DNA of 64,000 nucleotides, from NCBI GenBank assembly GCA_959347315.1, contig OY365806.1, forward strand, positions 49,334,342 to 49,398,341. The letters run 5' to 3'. Made by a program: the position numbers and the translations under genes. This stretch comes from Bimastos eiseni. Lineage: Eukaryota; Annelida; Clitellata; Crassiclitellata; Lumbricidae. Every line of letters starts with the position of its first letter. Position 1 is the first letter of the stretch. Below are positions 62,601-64,000 of the stretch, piece by piece. Under the pieces are notes generated by a model. It saw nothing but the letters and a program-made list of their open reading frames with translations. It did no database searches and was not told where the DNA came from.

Positions 62601-64000
62601 ATGAACAAAGAACTCTGAACACCATGTCAACTTACAACTTTGTATTGGAAACAATTGGTTGAGCACTGATCGTGTGTAAATATCTGGGCATTATTTCTTT
62701 TACAAGTGACATTCTTGTTTTTGGTGAACCTTTACACCAGTAAGGCTAAGGTGCAGAATGTTTGTGAGATATTTAATAGTGTTATATTATTCTGTGAATT
62801 GCGTGGATGCATATATTATGTGTGTATGTATGTTTAATAAATATATGCATTCATTGTCAGATAGATAGTTCTAGTTTCATATAAACTGCCATGTGGCTTA
62901 GTAATGCACTGAATTTGGTAGTCCAATGATTATTGGTTAAAACTTGCTGAGTGTGCTTTGTGTAACATCTCTGGCCAAGCTGTTAGCATGTTTATCTTGC
63001 ACTAAAGATTCAATATTATCGACTTTTCAGACTGCACACACGATGAATGCAATAAAAAATAATTAATATTACACCTTCTACATGGTGCAATATACATTAT
63101 TTACATTAAAATACTTCTTCATGTTTTTCTCCAGGAAGTGCCGAAGCAAACGAAACTGAGGTACAAGCGACTACTTATGTAATGGTTTCTGAGGAAATTG
63201 AAAGCACAGGTAGACAGATTAGATTAATATCATTATCAATTACATTTTTATCTGAAGTAGATGTAATATTTTCGTTTTTCGTTAACATGGATGAGAAGGA
63301 AACTTAGGAATTATATCGAGAATAGAATGAGAATGGAAATATGCTACAGAGAATGGAAATAGGAATTGTTTTCAGAACTGAATTATTATGCTATGATGAT
63401 AATTTTTGGGGTGCATTGTCATACTGTGTAAACGAGACAATATGTCATATGTCCAAGAGCCGTTAAGATCTGTATTCTTTGGCTTTGGTATCTTCAATTC
63501 CGACGTTCACTTTGGCTAAGTCTAAGTTTAAATTTTACAATAGTGAGTGCATTGCACATAATATATGCACATTGTGCATATATGTTAGCTGGGAGAAAAT
63601 GATGGCCCAGCTATAAGGAAATTTATGTAAATATGATGAAAATTCAGGTATTCAATGCCTCTGCAATACAGCCATCTTGGAGTGCCTTTGAGAGGTTCTG
63701 AAAGCATGCTATGTATACGCAGTCATATACATATGGACATAGATACATACATACATACATACTTACATACATACATACATATAAACTTTATAAAGCTCAG
63801 GAAAACTCACTTCAGAGACAACACTCTTGGATCAATAACCCCTCAGAAAGTCACATACATCATAGATACTCATTCTGGTGTAAAATTTATATTAATATTT
63901 GTTCTTTATATTATATAATTACTAAATTAATGCAAGCAAATTTTTGGGCTTTGTTTTGTAGGCAGCAACATATTTGTTAAAAACCTGAAGGCAGACACCA
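2466..64000 (+). CDS. NCAM / fasciclin II / apCAM-like cell-adhesion molecule, 14 exons, 3' part missing
   Basis: Role (family knowledge): cell-surface immunoglobulin-superfamily adhesion receptor acting in cell-cell contact, in bilaterians notably between neurons. Seen: signal peptide (residues 1 to about 20), Ig1 (about 21-118), Ig2 (119-208), Ig3 (209-301), Ig4 (302-400), Ig5 (401-496), then the first FN3 domain (497 onward), cut by the window end. Each Ig domain is built from two exons, as in vertebrate NCAM genes, and Ig3 begins with IPPTI after Ig2, like the VPPT start of NCAM Ig3. All five domains have both core cysteines. N-glycosylation sequons occur in every Ig domain. Joined exons: 2466-2520, 30835-30997, 42979-43115, 45870-46001, 49469-49606, 50177-50289, 50818-50983, 53073-53218, 55928-56078, 57832-58013, 59365-59470, 61796-61957, 63135-63209, 63962-64000. 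Splice phases agree at every junction. Orthology to NCAM rather than another five-Ig family member is an inference from domain order. Confidence 0.9.
3021..3440 (-). mobile_element. LINE 3' end fragment (same family as 51190-51860)
   Basis: Starts with an (AGTA) run followed by a CTTTATT stretch and ...GCACGACGGGTACA, the same order as at 51195-51255 (GCATGACGCGTACA). Both also share a downstream block close to TATAAAAATTAGTAAA. The second copy encodes a LINE protein on the minus strand, so this is the degenerate 3' untranslated part of that family, lying antisense to the host gene. The right boundary is approximate. Confidence 0.5.
3541..3595 (-). mobile_element. SINE tail fragment (family B)
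   Basis: AATGTAATGTAAATC followed by an interval and CTCAGCACCCACAA matches 29087-29133 closely. At 29083 the same tail belongs to a tRNA-headed SINE on the minus strand. Only the 3' end is recognisable here. Confidence 0.45.
4381..4870 (-). mobile_element. LINE-derived dispersed repeat, antisense, with ATTC tail
   Basis: Opens with (ATTC)n, then TTAGCACCTTCTTAAGATGTTTCTCAGAGGCACTCC when read in parts. This block recurs at 36541, 52795, 54180, 44283 and 46560, on either strand. In the copy at 54147-54691 the sequence behind this block encodes a LINE C-terminus on the minus strand, so this copy is read the same way. Its own coding part is too decayed to translate. Confidence 0.5.
4910..4975. 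repeat. (TA)n microsatellite
   Basis: Roughly 60 bp of almost uninterrupted TA dinucleotides in intron 1. Confidence 0.95.
5641..5756. repeat. (ACAG)n microsatellite, degenerate
   Basis: Begins with GA repeats, then about ten tandem ACAG units with interruptions (GGAC, GAAC) and a GA/ACAG-rich tail. Confidence 0.95.
12083..12764. repeat. Pair of ~94 bp direct repeats about 590 bp apart
   Basis: 12083-12176 and 12672-12764 both read AGTCGAATTTAACTGTTGGC and continue through GGCGCC, TAATTTTACCAATG and AAAAAAGGACTATTC with few differences. They are in the same orientation. The ~500 bp between them has no recognised protein, so whether this is a decayed LTR-like element, a tandem duplication or two independent copies of a dispersed repeat is open. 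Confidence 0.7.
13355..13655. repeat. Degenerate tandem array of ATCTTCCATTATTTGGAAGAT-type units
   Basis: Related units occur at about 13357, 13508, 13575 and 13617; the last contains a near-perfect palindrome with arms ATCTTCC / GGAAGAT. Spacing is irregular. No coding content. Confidence 0.55.
15020..15180 (+). mobile_element. LINE 3' end with (GATT)n tail
   Basis: Ends in AATAAACTTTGATTGATTG followed by further GATT units. A polyadenylation-like AATAAA next to a short tandem tail is the usual 3' terminus of CR1/L2-like LINEs. The coding part is absent. Confidence 0.5.
15394..15529. repeat. 69-bp tandem duplication
   Basis: Two adjacent copies starting at 15394 and 15463 (GAGATGAAATATTTATTAAC...) with nearly identical sequence, the clearest difference being GCG/GCA. 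A period of 69 is a multiple of three, so open frames pass through it without meaning. Confidence 0.9.
15922..16855. mobile_element. hAT-type MITE family B, copy 1
   Basis: Left end TAGGCTGTACCGATATC and right end ATTGGTACAGCTCTA are inverted repeats of each other and match the termini at 29142/29824 and 56466/57714. Inside are repeated CCGATA/ATCGG motifs and a T-rich block shared with the other copies. Flanking 8-mers (TTTTATGG, GTGGGATG) do not match, so the target duplication is lost or the copy is rearranged. A 113-bp second element sits inside at 16056. Confidence 0.75.
16056..16168. mobile_element. 113-bp hAT-type MITE nested in family B copy
   Basis: Termini CAGAGGCGTC / GACGCCTCTG are perfect inverted repeats, flanked on both sides by the identical 8-mer GTCTAACT (16048-16055 and 16169-16176). 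An 8-bp target duplication with CAG...CTG ends is diagnostic of hAT transposition. It has no coding capacity. Confidence 0.9.
17141..17192. repeat. 52-bp hairpin-forming inverted repeat
   Basis: Arms GGTAATGACTGATTTCCAGG and CCTGGGAATCAGTCATTACC pair over 20 bp with one G-T position; the loop is 12 nt. It could be a MITE core or a structured RNA segment; there is no further evidence for either. Confidence 0.85.
17851..18419. mobile_element. hAT (Charlie-type) MITE with CAGTGGTTCTCAACC termini
   Basis: Left end CAGTGGTTCTCAACC and right end GGTTGAGAACCGCTG, the classic Charlie-group hAT terminus. Flanks GTCTAGCT (17843-17850) and GTCTAGCC (18420-18427) are a 7/8 match, and fit the known TCTAGA-like target preference of these elements. 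It is interrupted by a family A element at 18116-18391. Non-coding. Confidence 0.9.
18116..18391. mobile_element. hAT-type MITE family A, copy 1, nested
   Basis: Termini TAAGGCTGTCAA... and ...TTAACAGCCTTA, shared with the copies at 56889 and 61040. Internal CCCGGGTACC-rich ends and 'ATTTCATT.CC.GGG' motifs also recur. Flanks GTCACGAC / GTTGCGAC match at 6 of 8. The host sequence GTTGCGACC is the expected right part of the Charlie-type element, so this one inserted later. Confidence 0.85.
20721..20830. repeat. (GAT)n-rich trinucleotide repeat
   Basis: Imperfect GAT/GAC/AAT repeats. They create an Asp-rich open frame on the plus strand and an Ile-rich one on the minus strand, neither of which is evidence of a gene. 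The following bases (GGTTGGTGGTTCAAATCCC at 20845) look like a tRNA B box, perhaps from a SINE. Confidence 0.9.
23830..23960 (-). mobile_element. Short fragment of the 'ATAGCGCC...GAGGGCGCT' dispersed repeat
   Basis: TATAGCGCCCTACAAGAACC followed by CCGAGGGCGCT resembles the terminal block of the LINE-derived repeat at 54180 and 36541, in the same orientation. It has no coding content. Confidence 0.4.
26011..26225 (-). mobile_element. tRNA-derived SINE, family A, copy 1
   Basis: On the minus strand it opens GTGGCACAGTGGTCGATTAG (A-box-like), has GGGTTCAATCGTC (B box), and ends in the tail TTGTATTGTATTG. The same layout occurs at 32171-32370. A 17-bp internal duplication (CTCCTCCGTATTACATT) lies between the two boxes. 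It lies next to a LINE fragment. Confidence 0.75.
26270..26600 (+). mobile_element. LINE fragment, C-terminal end of reverse-transcriptase ORF
   Basis: Translations in shifting frames give LIPIASRIQYKILL, SAAPKYL and, further on, HRAFAVLCPSSWDDLSP. These correspond to the 'RIxYKILLLxF', 'PxYL' and 'RAFxVxxPxxWNxLP' blocks of L2/CR1-like LINE C-termini. Several frameshifts and stops are present. Different family from the copy at 1444. Confidence 0.7.
27145..27215. repeat. Palindromic CCGGTTATCGG cluster, possible transposon terminus
   Basis: CGATAACCGGAAATCCGGTT and then ATCGGTTTTGAAACCGATAA are interleaved palindromes. Some hAT elements have CGATAACCG next to their terminus, but no second terminus or target duplication was found. 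A G+C-rich patch with repeated 'CTCCTCTGGGCTCG' follows at 27430-27555. Confidence 0.4.
28311..28430. repeat. 62-bp tandem duplication
   Basis: Two adjacent units starting TTTCATACATGTAG at 28311 and 28373, ending CCCCTTGTCAA, with a few substitutions. Confidence 0.85.
28617..28905. repeat. Long polypyrimidine tract
   Basis: Nearly 290 bp made mostly of C and T on the plus strand with few purines, containing CTCCTCCT-type runs. Such tracts can form triplex (H-DNA) structures. It lies 1.9 kb upstream of exon 2. Confidence 0.8.
29083..29870 (-). mobile_element. tRNA-derived SINE, family B, split by a hAT MITE
   Basis: Right piece (29825-29870), read on the minus strand, holds GGATTGGTTAGCGCAGGTGA, an A-box-like tRNA head. 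Left piece (29083-29141) continues with GTGGCCTTTGTGGGTGCTG and ends in the tail ACATTACATTACG. The two halves are separated by the family B MITE at 29142-29824. A degraded tail of the same SINE is at 3541. Confidence 0.6.
29142..29824. mobile_element. hAT-type MITE family B, copy 2
   Basis: Termini TAGAGCTGTACCGATATCG and ATTGGTACAACTCTA. Flanking 8-mers GTCAAGGA (29134-29141) and GTCAGGGA (29825-29832) match at 7 of 8. Its interior (for example CTAGCACAATGGTTACTGGG at 29581) is found reverse-complemented in the copy at 56466-57714. Non-coding, 683 bp. Confidence 0.9.
30835..30997 (+). CDS. Exon 2: first half of Ig1
   Basis: Acceptor CTATTAAAG|GTGG. Encodes GGQKLQMRPDLVSPTKAIGN onward, with the B-strand cysteine in LLTCEAKNVSDD and the core tryptophan in IHIKWLDNKK. 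NVS is a potential N-glycosylation site. The donor GGAAG|GTCAGT leaves phase 2, completing an Arg codon with exon 3. Confidence 0.9.
32171..32370 (-). mobile_element. tRNA-derived SINE, family A, copy 2
   Basis: On the minus strand: GTGGCACGGTGGCCGATTGG followed by TTAGAGCGATC (A box), GGGTTCAACCCTC (B box), and a tail of TTGTATTGTATTG. This is the better-preserved copy of the family seen at 26011. The A box, B box and simple tail are the defining parts of a tRNA-derived SINE transcribed by RNA polymerase III. Confidence 0.85.
34828..34860. repeat. (ATG)n microsatellite
   Basis: About ten ATG/ATA units. Confidence 0.9.
36232..36530 (-). mobile_element. LINE C-terminal fragment, antisense
   Basis: A 93-codon minus-strand frame includes ARSTDLTSWFLELEQLWLSL and, near its end, CVAFLKTYFFSRGLTHW. 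In an alternative frame the latter region reads like APVLWN, so the block corresponds to the 'PxLWNxLP...FKxxLKTxLF' end of LINE ORF2, frameshifted. The 3' end lies at the lower coordinate, with TTATAAGGCACCTCT. Confidence 0.5.
36531..37370 (-). mobile_element. LINE-derived dispersed repeat with (CAAT)n start
   Basis: Begins CAATCAATCAATCAATTACT, then TATAGCGCCCCTTCAAGATA and CTACTCAGAGGTGCTCC, the terminal block seen in the other antisense repeats. A 101-codon minus-strand frame at 36878-37183 has no family I recognise. The far end (37345-37370) also carries ATCAATCAA runs, so two copies may be joined. Confidence 0.45.
38560..38625. repeat. (TG)n microsatellite
   Basis: Interrupted TG repeats in intron 2. 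Confidence 0.9.
39640..40380 (+). pseudogene. piggyBac transposase remnant with 3' terminal repeat
   Basis: Seen: YMDNYYTSPVLFRELIA at about 39738, then AVGTVHLNRKNIP and LMALKWYDK, matching the 'DNxYTSxxLxxxL', 'GTxRxNRKxxP' and 'WxDKRxVxxLST' blocks of piggyBac (DDE_Tnp_1_7) transposases. One frame change after ALKWYDK is needed to continue with DVSMLSTFHTGA. Further on, HECAECDVGLCAAPFFRLYH is a C-terminal cysteine-rich domain. The 3' end CCACAGTAAAGGGGTTAA closes with TTAA at 40377-40380, the piggyBac target sequence. The N-terminal two thirds and the 5' terminus are missing. Inactive: frameshifted and truncated. Confidence 0.85.
41134..41516. mobile_element. hAT-type MITE family C, copy 1
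   Basis: Termini TAGGGATGAACTGAA and TTCACCCCTA, flanked by a perfect 8-bp duplication ATGGATAG (41126-41133 and 41517-41524). The interior matches 47788-48198, for example 'CAATGGGTC.GAGT', 'CGACAATC.ACCTAAC' and 'AATCAAGAGAATGAGAC'. Non-coding. Confidence 0.9.
42160..42590 (+). mobile_element. LINE reverse-transcriptase fragment with (CTTA)n tail
   Basis: Shifting frames give SRIDYCSVFYVDFPIG, which fits the LINE block 'LVHAFVxSRLDYCNSLxxGLP', preceded by an RELTFSEHVN-like segment near 42190. It ends at 42565-42588 with ATACTTACTTACTTACTG, a LINE-type simple tail. It lies 390 bp upstream of exon 3. Confidence 0.65.
42979..43115 (+). CDS. Exon 3: second half of Ig1
   Basis: Acceptor TTCAACATTGACAG|G. 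Encodes LYVEDDGLISKLYITSIQ, then AEDAGKYSCQARIGG with the D-x-G-x-Y-x-C motif and the F-strand cysteine that pairs with the one in exon 2. It ends EKSVSIEIF and donor C|GTAAGT, phase 1. Confidence 0.92.
43288..43400. repeat. 113-bp imperfect palindrome (MITE-like)
   Basis: The left arm TGATTCTCAGTTTGGCAGTT... and the right arm ending ...TTAACTGAACATAGAATCA are inverted copies along nearly the full length, closing on TTGGGTTGACCCAA. Foldback MITEs look like this. It also holds TGACCT-like half-sites, as does the sequence at 43443-43460 (TGACCTTTTGACCTT). Confidence 0.7.
43540..43680. repeat. GAT/GCT-rich imperfect trinucleotide repeat
   Basis: Degenerate GATGCT/GATGAT repeats that leave several frames open. 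The Asp-rich and Met/Leu-rich frames are low-complexity and not gene evidence. Confidence 0.85.
43740..44345 (+). mobile_element. Repeat-derived block ending in LINE-type 3' terminal sequence
   Basis: 43757-43815 matches, reverse-complemented, 45108-45165 at roughly 80 percent (CATTTCAGGATCAACTTTAA). The block ends at 44283-44335 with AGCACCTCTGAGTAGATTTC and GAAGAGGTGCTATATCAAG, the terminal motif shared with 52795 and, inverted, 36541 and 54180. The middle could not be translated as a known protein. Confidence 0.45.
44370..45118 (-). pseudogene. hAT transposase pseudogene (GTF2IRD2/ZBED-like), internally deleted
   Basis: Left end CAGAGGTCCCCAAAG is a Charlie-type hAT terminus. On the minus strand one frame from about 45118 to 44663 reads VTKHYETNHQDN, RKEKKQELAKLQTAL, QQAIFRQVSKIN, YIVAHEIAKN, DKVCPKKRNAFKEVSLSSQT and IEDIGKDLENQLQFKPEKFV. 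These match the post-BED-finger N-terminal part of the hAT transposases related to GTF2IRD2, ZBED5 and SCAND3. Three in-frame stops interrupt it. After FSLGKDES the catalytic remainder is absent and the 3' terminus follows, indicating an internal deletion. The right terminus was not found. Confidence 0.85.
45870..46001 (+). CDS. Exon 4: first half of Ig2
   Basis: Acceptor GTGAATAAAG|GTGAC. Encodes DITFENFPLEQHPKIYTDAL, the cysteine in LISCLVTGQPVP and the tryptophan in AVSWRSKGNRLR. Donor AGGG|GTGATC, phase 1. The basic stretch WRSKGNRLRGER, completed by exon 5, sits where NCAM Ig2 carries its heparin-binding loop. Confidence 0.9.
46097..46170. repeat. (ATT)n/(ATC)n microsatellite
   Basis: TTATTATTATTAATATTATT followed by ATCATC units. 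Confidence 0.9.
46540..46625 (+). mobile_element. LINE-type 3' terminal fragment
   Basis: GGAGCGCTTCTGAGTAGTAA, then GGGGTGCTATATAAATTTTT and an AATGAATAAAATG tail: the plus-strand form of the terminal block at 44283 and 52795. Confidence 0.5.
46825..47010 (-). pseudogene. Possible piggyBac transposase N-terminal remnant
   Basis: A minus-strand frame of 61 codons begins MTNMARMIRRLSAAQVRDLL, then an acidic stretch (DDGDMNYEESCDDDPSEGND and DSGSDEEDN). A short basic start with RLSAxxxxxLL and an acidic N-terminus is typical of piggyBac-derived PGBD4-like proteins. The catalytic core is not present nearby. It could also be low-complexity coincidence. Confidence 0.5.
47788..48198. mobile_element. 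hAT-type MITE family C, copy 2
   Basis: Termini TAGGGATGAACCTAAACTC and GTTCATCTGTA; flanks GTTGAAAT (47780-47787) and GTTGAAGT (48199-48206) match at 7 of 8. The interior is co-linear with 41134-41516. Confidence 0.85.
48745..48800. repeat. (TTA)n/(CTA)n microsatellite
   Basis: About nine TTA units, then CTACTACTGCTACTGC. Confidence 0.9.
49206..49340. repeat. 135-bp foldback hairpin (palindromic MITE)
   Basis: Left GAAGTTTGGCACTAACGTAA and right TTATGTTAGTGCCAAACTTC pair, and pairing continues inward through TTATTAAGTT..CACTTATAATAACA to a loop of a few bases near 49270. It ends 128 nt before exon 5, so the pre-mRNA could form a long stem there. No target duplication is clear. Confidence 0.85.
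49469..49606 (+). CDS. Exon 5: second half of Ig2
   Basis: Acceptor ATGATTCTAG|GTGAGCG. Encodes ERYSVTDDGLRIRNITESDN, then GNYTCRGELEYDG with the F-strand cysteine, ending ERTISVTVH. NIT and NYT are sequons. Donor CACA|GTAAGT, phase 1. The first bases are GTGAG, which mimic a donor, but the frame and homology require them to be coding. Confidence 0.92.
49607..50176 (+). other. Intron 5 (570 bp) with tRNA-like SINE remnants
   Basis: Two tRNA-like segments are visible: GGTCTAGTGATCAGC ... GGTCACAAGTTCAACACCC at 49700-49762, and ATCTAGTGGCTATGATACTG ... GAGGTTAGACTTTCAAAGCC at 49840-49895. Both look like A-box/B-box heads of decayed SINEs rather than functional tRNA genes, since no cloverleaf closes. 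Confidence 0.5.
50177..50289 (+). CDS. Exon 6: first half of Ig3
   Basis: Acceptor TTTGTCTTCAG|TTCC. Encodes IPPTIIKAPGDVEAKQGDQV, then SLACEADGLPKPEYKFYK. The IPPTI start matches VPPTI of NCAM Ig3. The core tryptophan is replaced by Phe: in NCAM the spacing C-x11-W is kept and here it is C-x11-F. Donor AAG|GTTGGA, phase 0. Confidence 0.92.
50290..50817 (+). other. Intron 6 (528 bp)
   Basis: No repeat recognised. It contains a second in-frame acceptor (ATATCTAG ending at 50787), 30 nt upstream of the acceptor used in the main model. Confidence 0.75.
50818..50983 (+). CDS. Exon 7: second half of Ig3
   Basis: Acceptor GTGGCTGCTTAAG|GAT gives KFYK|DGGDVPLKSS, aligned with the WTKDG segment of NCAM. 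Continues with ENIEISETNGSIRFISLVKL and DEGSYTCNATNSVGYNTS, carrying the F-strand cysteine and two sequons (NAT, NTS). Donor CTAG|GTGAGT, phase 1. If the upstream acceptor at 50787 were used, ten residues (CNNDVLWLLK) would be added in frame. Confidence 0.85.
51190..51860 (-). mobile_element. LINE reverse-transcriptase fragment with long open frame, antisense
   Basis: Minus-strand frame 51856-51545 reads PPPMLGIHRVEEMNILGVVL, TSRLCPDAHI, ATTLARLLHGSPAWYGFTN, HHARLNAVVRKLVRHRMLPS and EQLSFDELCE. This is the post-catalytic RT region of CR1/Jockey-like LINEs ('MNILGVxxxSxL', 'LxYGSPAWYGF'). 103 codons are open without a stop, so the copy is fairly young. Its 3' end has the (TTAC)n tail at 51198-51215. 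The 196-codon plus-strand frame over it is a shadow. Confidence 0.85.
52160..52870 (+). mobile_element. Decayed LINE 3' region, sense orientation
   Basis: Ends with AGAGCGCCTCTGAGTAGATT, then CTTGAAGAGGCACTATATCA and CATTGATTGA, the 3' terminal block and tail shared with other LINE-derived pieces. Upstream, short shifting frames (for example LRTLSAVVALPFLRHLAQRL) are uninterpretable individually, so the coding assignment is weak. Confidence 0.5.
53073..53218 (+). CDS. Exon 8: first half of Ig4
   Basis: Acceptor GTTACATTTTCAG|TTAAACC. Encodes VKPTIAQFDDVVGVQDKEVN, the cysteine in NITCISEGDPPPTLTIHKEG, and TTKVYQIGSN. The position of the core tryptophan is Ile here. The donor AAT|GTACGA is weak, but it is the only one compatible with exon 9, which needs phase 0; a GT five bases further would lead to a stop. 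Confidence 0.8.
53219..55927 (+). other. Intron 8 (2.7 kb)
   Basis: Contains the LINE fragment at 54147-54691. The segments 53225-54140 and 54700-55920 show nothing recognisable. In vertebrate NCAM the intron at this position in Ig4 carries the 30-nt VASE exon; I found no equivalent mini-exon here, but could not search exhaustively. Confidence 0.75.
54147..54691 (-). mobile_element. LINE C-terminal fragment, antisense, 142-codon open frame
   Basis: Minus-strand frame 54691-54263 contains LVLQCIIGSVPAYLRNLC, RPVSDVAVCWVLHSATRRDL and AFSAVDPLIWNDLHLRSALC. These are the 'LVxxCIHGxAPxYLxDLC', 'RSATRGDLxVPR' and 'RAFSVxGPxxWNxLPxxLR' blocks of L2/CR1-like LINEs. Its 3' end carries the terminal block TATATAGCACCCTTTCAAGA (54180) and an (ATTC)n tail at 54152-54172. 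The frame is open but lacks the catalytic part. Confidence 0.85.
55928..56078 (+). CDS. Exon 9: second half of Ig4
   Basis: Acceptor TTTTTCACAG|GATGAGG. Encodes DEERVTVSSSKPGQLQLTI, then RNLTIEDAGRYICRALNKV with D-x-G-x-Y-x-C, ending GNAAVTVH. NLT is a sequon. Donor CACT|GTTAGT, phase 1. Confidence 0.92.
56466..57714. mobile_element. hAT-type MITE family B, copy 3
   Basis: Termini TAGAGCTGTAC and ATCGGTACAGCTCTA, flanked by a perfect 8-bp duplication CTTTTTGG (56458-56465 and 57715-57722). It is inverted relative to copy 2. Without the nested element and its duplication it would be about 830 bp, close to copy 2 (683 bp). Non-coding. Confidence 0.92.
56889..57298. mobile_element. hAT-type MITE family A, copy 2, nested in family B
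   Basis: Termini TAAGGCTGTCAACGG and TTTTGAGAGCCTTA, flanked by a perfect 8-bp duplication GTCTAGTT (56881-56888 and 57299-57306). Ends carry CCCGGGT-type G+C-rich inner repeats. Confidence 0.92.
57832..58013 (+). CDS. Exon 10: first half of Ig5
   Basis: Acceptor TTGTGTTCCTCAG|TCATG. Encodes FMPRFTEETKEIYNWAGKV, the cysteine in RNLTCEPMGEPAPSVEW with the core tryptophan restored, then HEHNVLANDNNFRIYKSERS and SILQ. NLT is a sequon. Donor TTGCAG|GTGAGT, phase 0, strong. Confidence 0.92.
58014..59364 (+). other. Intron 10 (1.35 kb)
   Basis: No repeat or RNA gene recognised; short chance frames only. Confidence 0.7.
59365..59470 (+). CDS. Exon 11: second half of Ig5
   Basis: Acceptor TTTACTGTATTAG|GTGACC. 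Encodes VTINEGNQSWIYGDYFCRA and RNDYGEAESKIEMKKA, with the F-strand cysteine in YGDYFC. The usual Asp two residues before the Gly is Ile here. NQS is a sequon. Donor GCCA|GTAAGA, phase 1. Confidence 0.9.
59471..61795 (+). other. Intron 11 (2.3 kb)
   Basis: Contains MITE family A copy 3 (61040-61384). The stretch 59600-61030 is AT-rich and unassigned; ATAATAATA-type runs occur near 59598-59730. Confidence 0.75.
61040..61384. mobile_element. hAT-type MITE family A, copy 3
   Basis: Termini TAAGGCTGTCAACGG and TTTTTGACAGCCTTA, flanked by a perfect 8-bp duplication CCTTTCAG (61032-61039 and 61385-61392). The shortest intact-ended copy with flanks outside another element. Confidence 0.93.
61796..61957 (+). 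CDS. Exon 12: start of first fibronectin III domain
   Basis: Acceptor TTAAATGTCTTAG|CTGCA. Encodes TAPDMPRNVSIVERTPTTVM, then LEVSPPVDNGGVTISGYSVE and YKEKIQDLIPLVDE. The proline-rich start, 'P.DNGG..I.GY.VEY' and hydrophobic alternation are FN3 strands A to C'. NVS is a sequon. Donor GAAG|GTCAGT, phase 1. Confidence 0.92.
61958..63134 (+). other. Intron 12 (1.2 kb)
   Basis: Contains the pogo/Tigger-like MITE at 61989-62493. The rest is unassigned. Confidence 0.8.
61989..62493. mobile_element. Pogo/Tigger-like MITE with internal 116-bp tandem repeat
   Basis: Left end TACCGTATATTCTCTACTAT plus AAGTCGA, and right end TCGGCTTATAGTCGAGTATA plus TGCGGTA, are inverted repeats with TA at both ends. 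This resembles the Tc1/mariner pogo group, which duplicates TA. Inside, a 116-bp unit beginning TAAATCGAGAGGTATAG is repeated at 62112, 62228 and, partially, 62345. The left end begins 31 nt after the exon 12 donor. Confidence 0.75.
63135..63209 (+). CDS. Exon 13: symmetric 75-nt cassette within FN3
   Basis: Acceptor TTTTTCTCCAG|GAAG with a good pyrimidine tract, donor ACAG|GTAGAC. Both ends are phase 1, so inclusion adds 25 residues (SAEANETEVQATTYVMVSEE then IESTG) and skipping joins LVDEG directly to SNIFVKNL. The inserted segment is acidic and threonine-rich with one sequon (NET). It falls in the loop after strand C', where NCAM has no extra segment. Likely alternatively spliced (inference). 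Confidence 0.75.
63210..63961 (+). other. Intron 13 (752 bp)
   Basis: Contains the (ATAC)n microsatellite at 63741-63781; otherwise nothing recognised. Confidence 0.8.
63741..63781. repeat. (ATAC)n microsatellite
   Basis: About ten ATAC units with one CTTAC interruption. Confidence 0.95.
63962..64000 (+). CDS. Exon 14 (partial): FN3 strand E onward
   Basis: Acceptor GGGCTTTGTTTTGTAG|GC. Encodes GSNIFVKNLKADT and is cut by the window end. 'xxxVKNLKADTxYxF' is the FN3 E strand and E-F turn, corresponding to TIVGLKPETTY of NCAM. The rest of this domain, the second FN3 domain and the membrane anchor lie outside. Confidence 0.85.

Overview
The window is eukaryotic DNA from an animal. It is AT-rich and low in coding density, has GT-AG introns of 0.5 to 28 kb, and is full of transposon remnants. 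No prokaryotic operon, rRNA gene or CRISPR array is visible. Many of the longer open frames belong to LINE, hAT and piggyBac remnants rather than to host genes. The main content is one plus-strand gene running from about position 2340 past the right edge. It encodes a cell-adhesion molecule of the NCAM / fasciclin II / apCAM type. Fourteen coding exons could be joined by splice phase: a signal-peptide exon (2466-2520), ten exons encoding five Ig domains at two exons per domain (30835 to 59470), and the start of the first fibronectin III domain (61796 onward). The joined frame is 1765 nt (588 codons plus one base), is open throughout and is phase-consistent at every junction. The second FN3 domain and the membrane anchor must lie beyond position 64000.

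Layout. 1-306: a possible coding exon of an unidentified upstream gene. 1444-1936: the C-terminal end of a LINE reverse-transcriptase ORF. 2340-2520: 5' UTR and exon 1, with a short upstream ORF. 2521-30834: a 28 kb first intron holding LINE fragments, nested hAT MITEs, tRNA-derived SINEs, microsatellites and tandem duplications. 30835-43115: Ig1, split by a 12 kb intron that contains a piggyBac remnant and more LINE and MITE copies. 45870-49606: Ig2. 50177-50983: Ig3. 53073-56078: Ig4. 57832-59470: Ig5. 61796-64000: first FN3 domain, with a symmetric 75-nt exon that can be skipped in frame.

The five Ig domains and FN3 would form the extracellular part of a homophilic/heterophilic adhesion receptor. 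Points that deserve attention are the optional FN3 exon, an in-frame alternative acceptor that would add exactly 10 codons inside Ig3, loss of the core tryptophan in Ig3 and Ig4, and a basic patch in Ig2 where NCAM binds heparin. The introns record layered transposon insertion: at least four hAT-type MITE families with 8-bp target duplications are present, several nested inside one another or inside a SINE.

The species cannot be fixed from the sequence. The gene family excludes non-animals. The LINE C-terminus at 1444 resembles, from memory, elements common in marine invertebrates and especially sponges; this is a weak inference.
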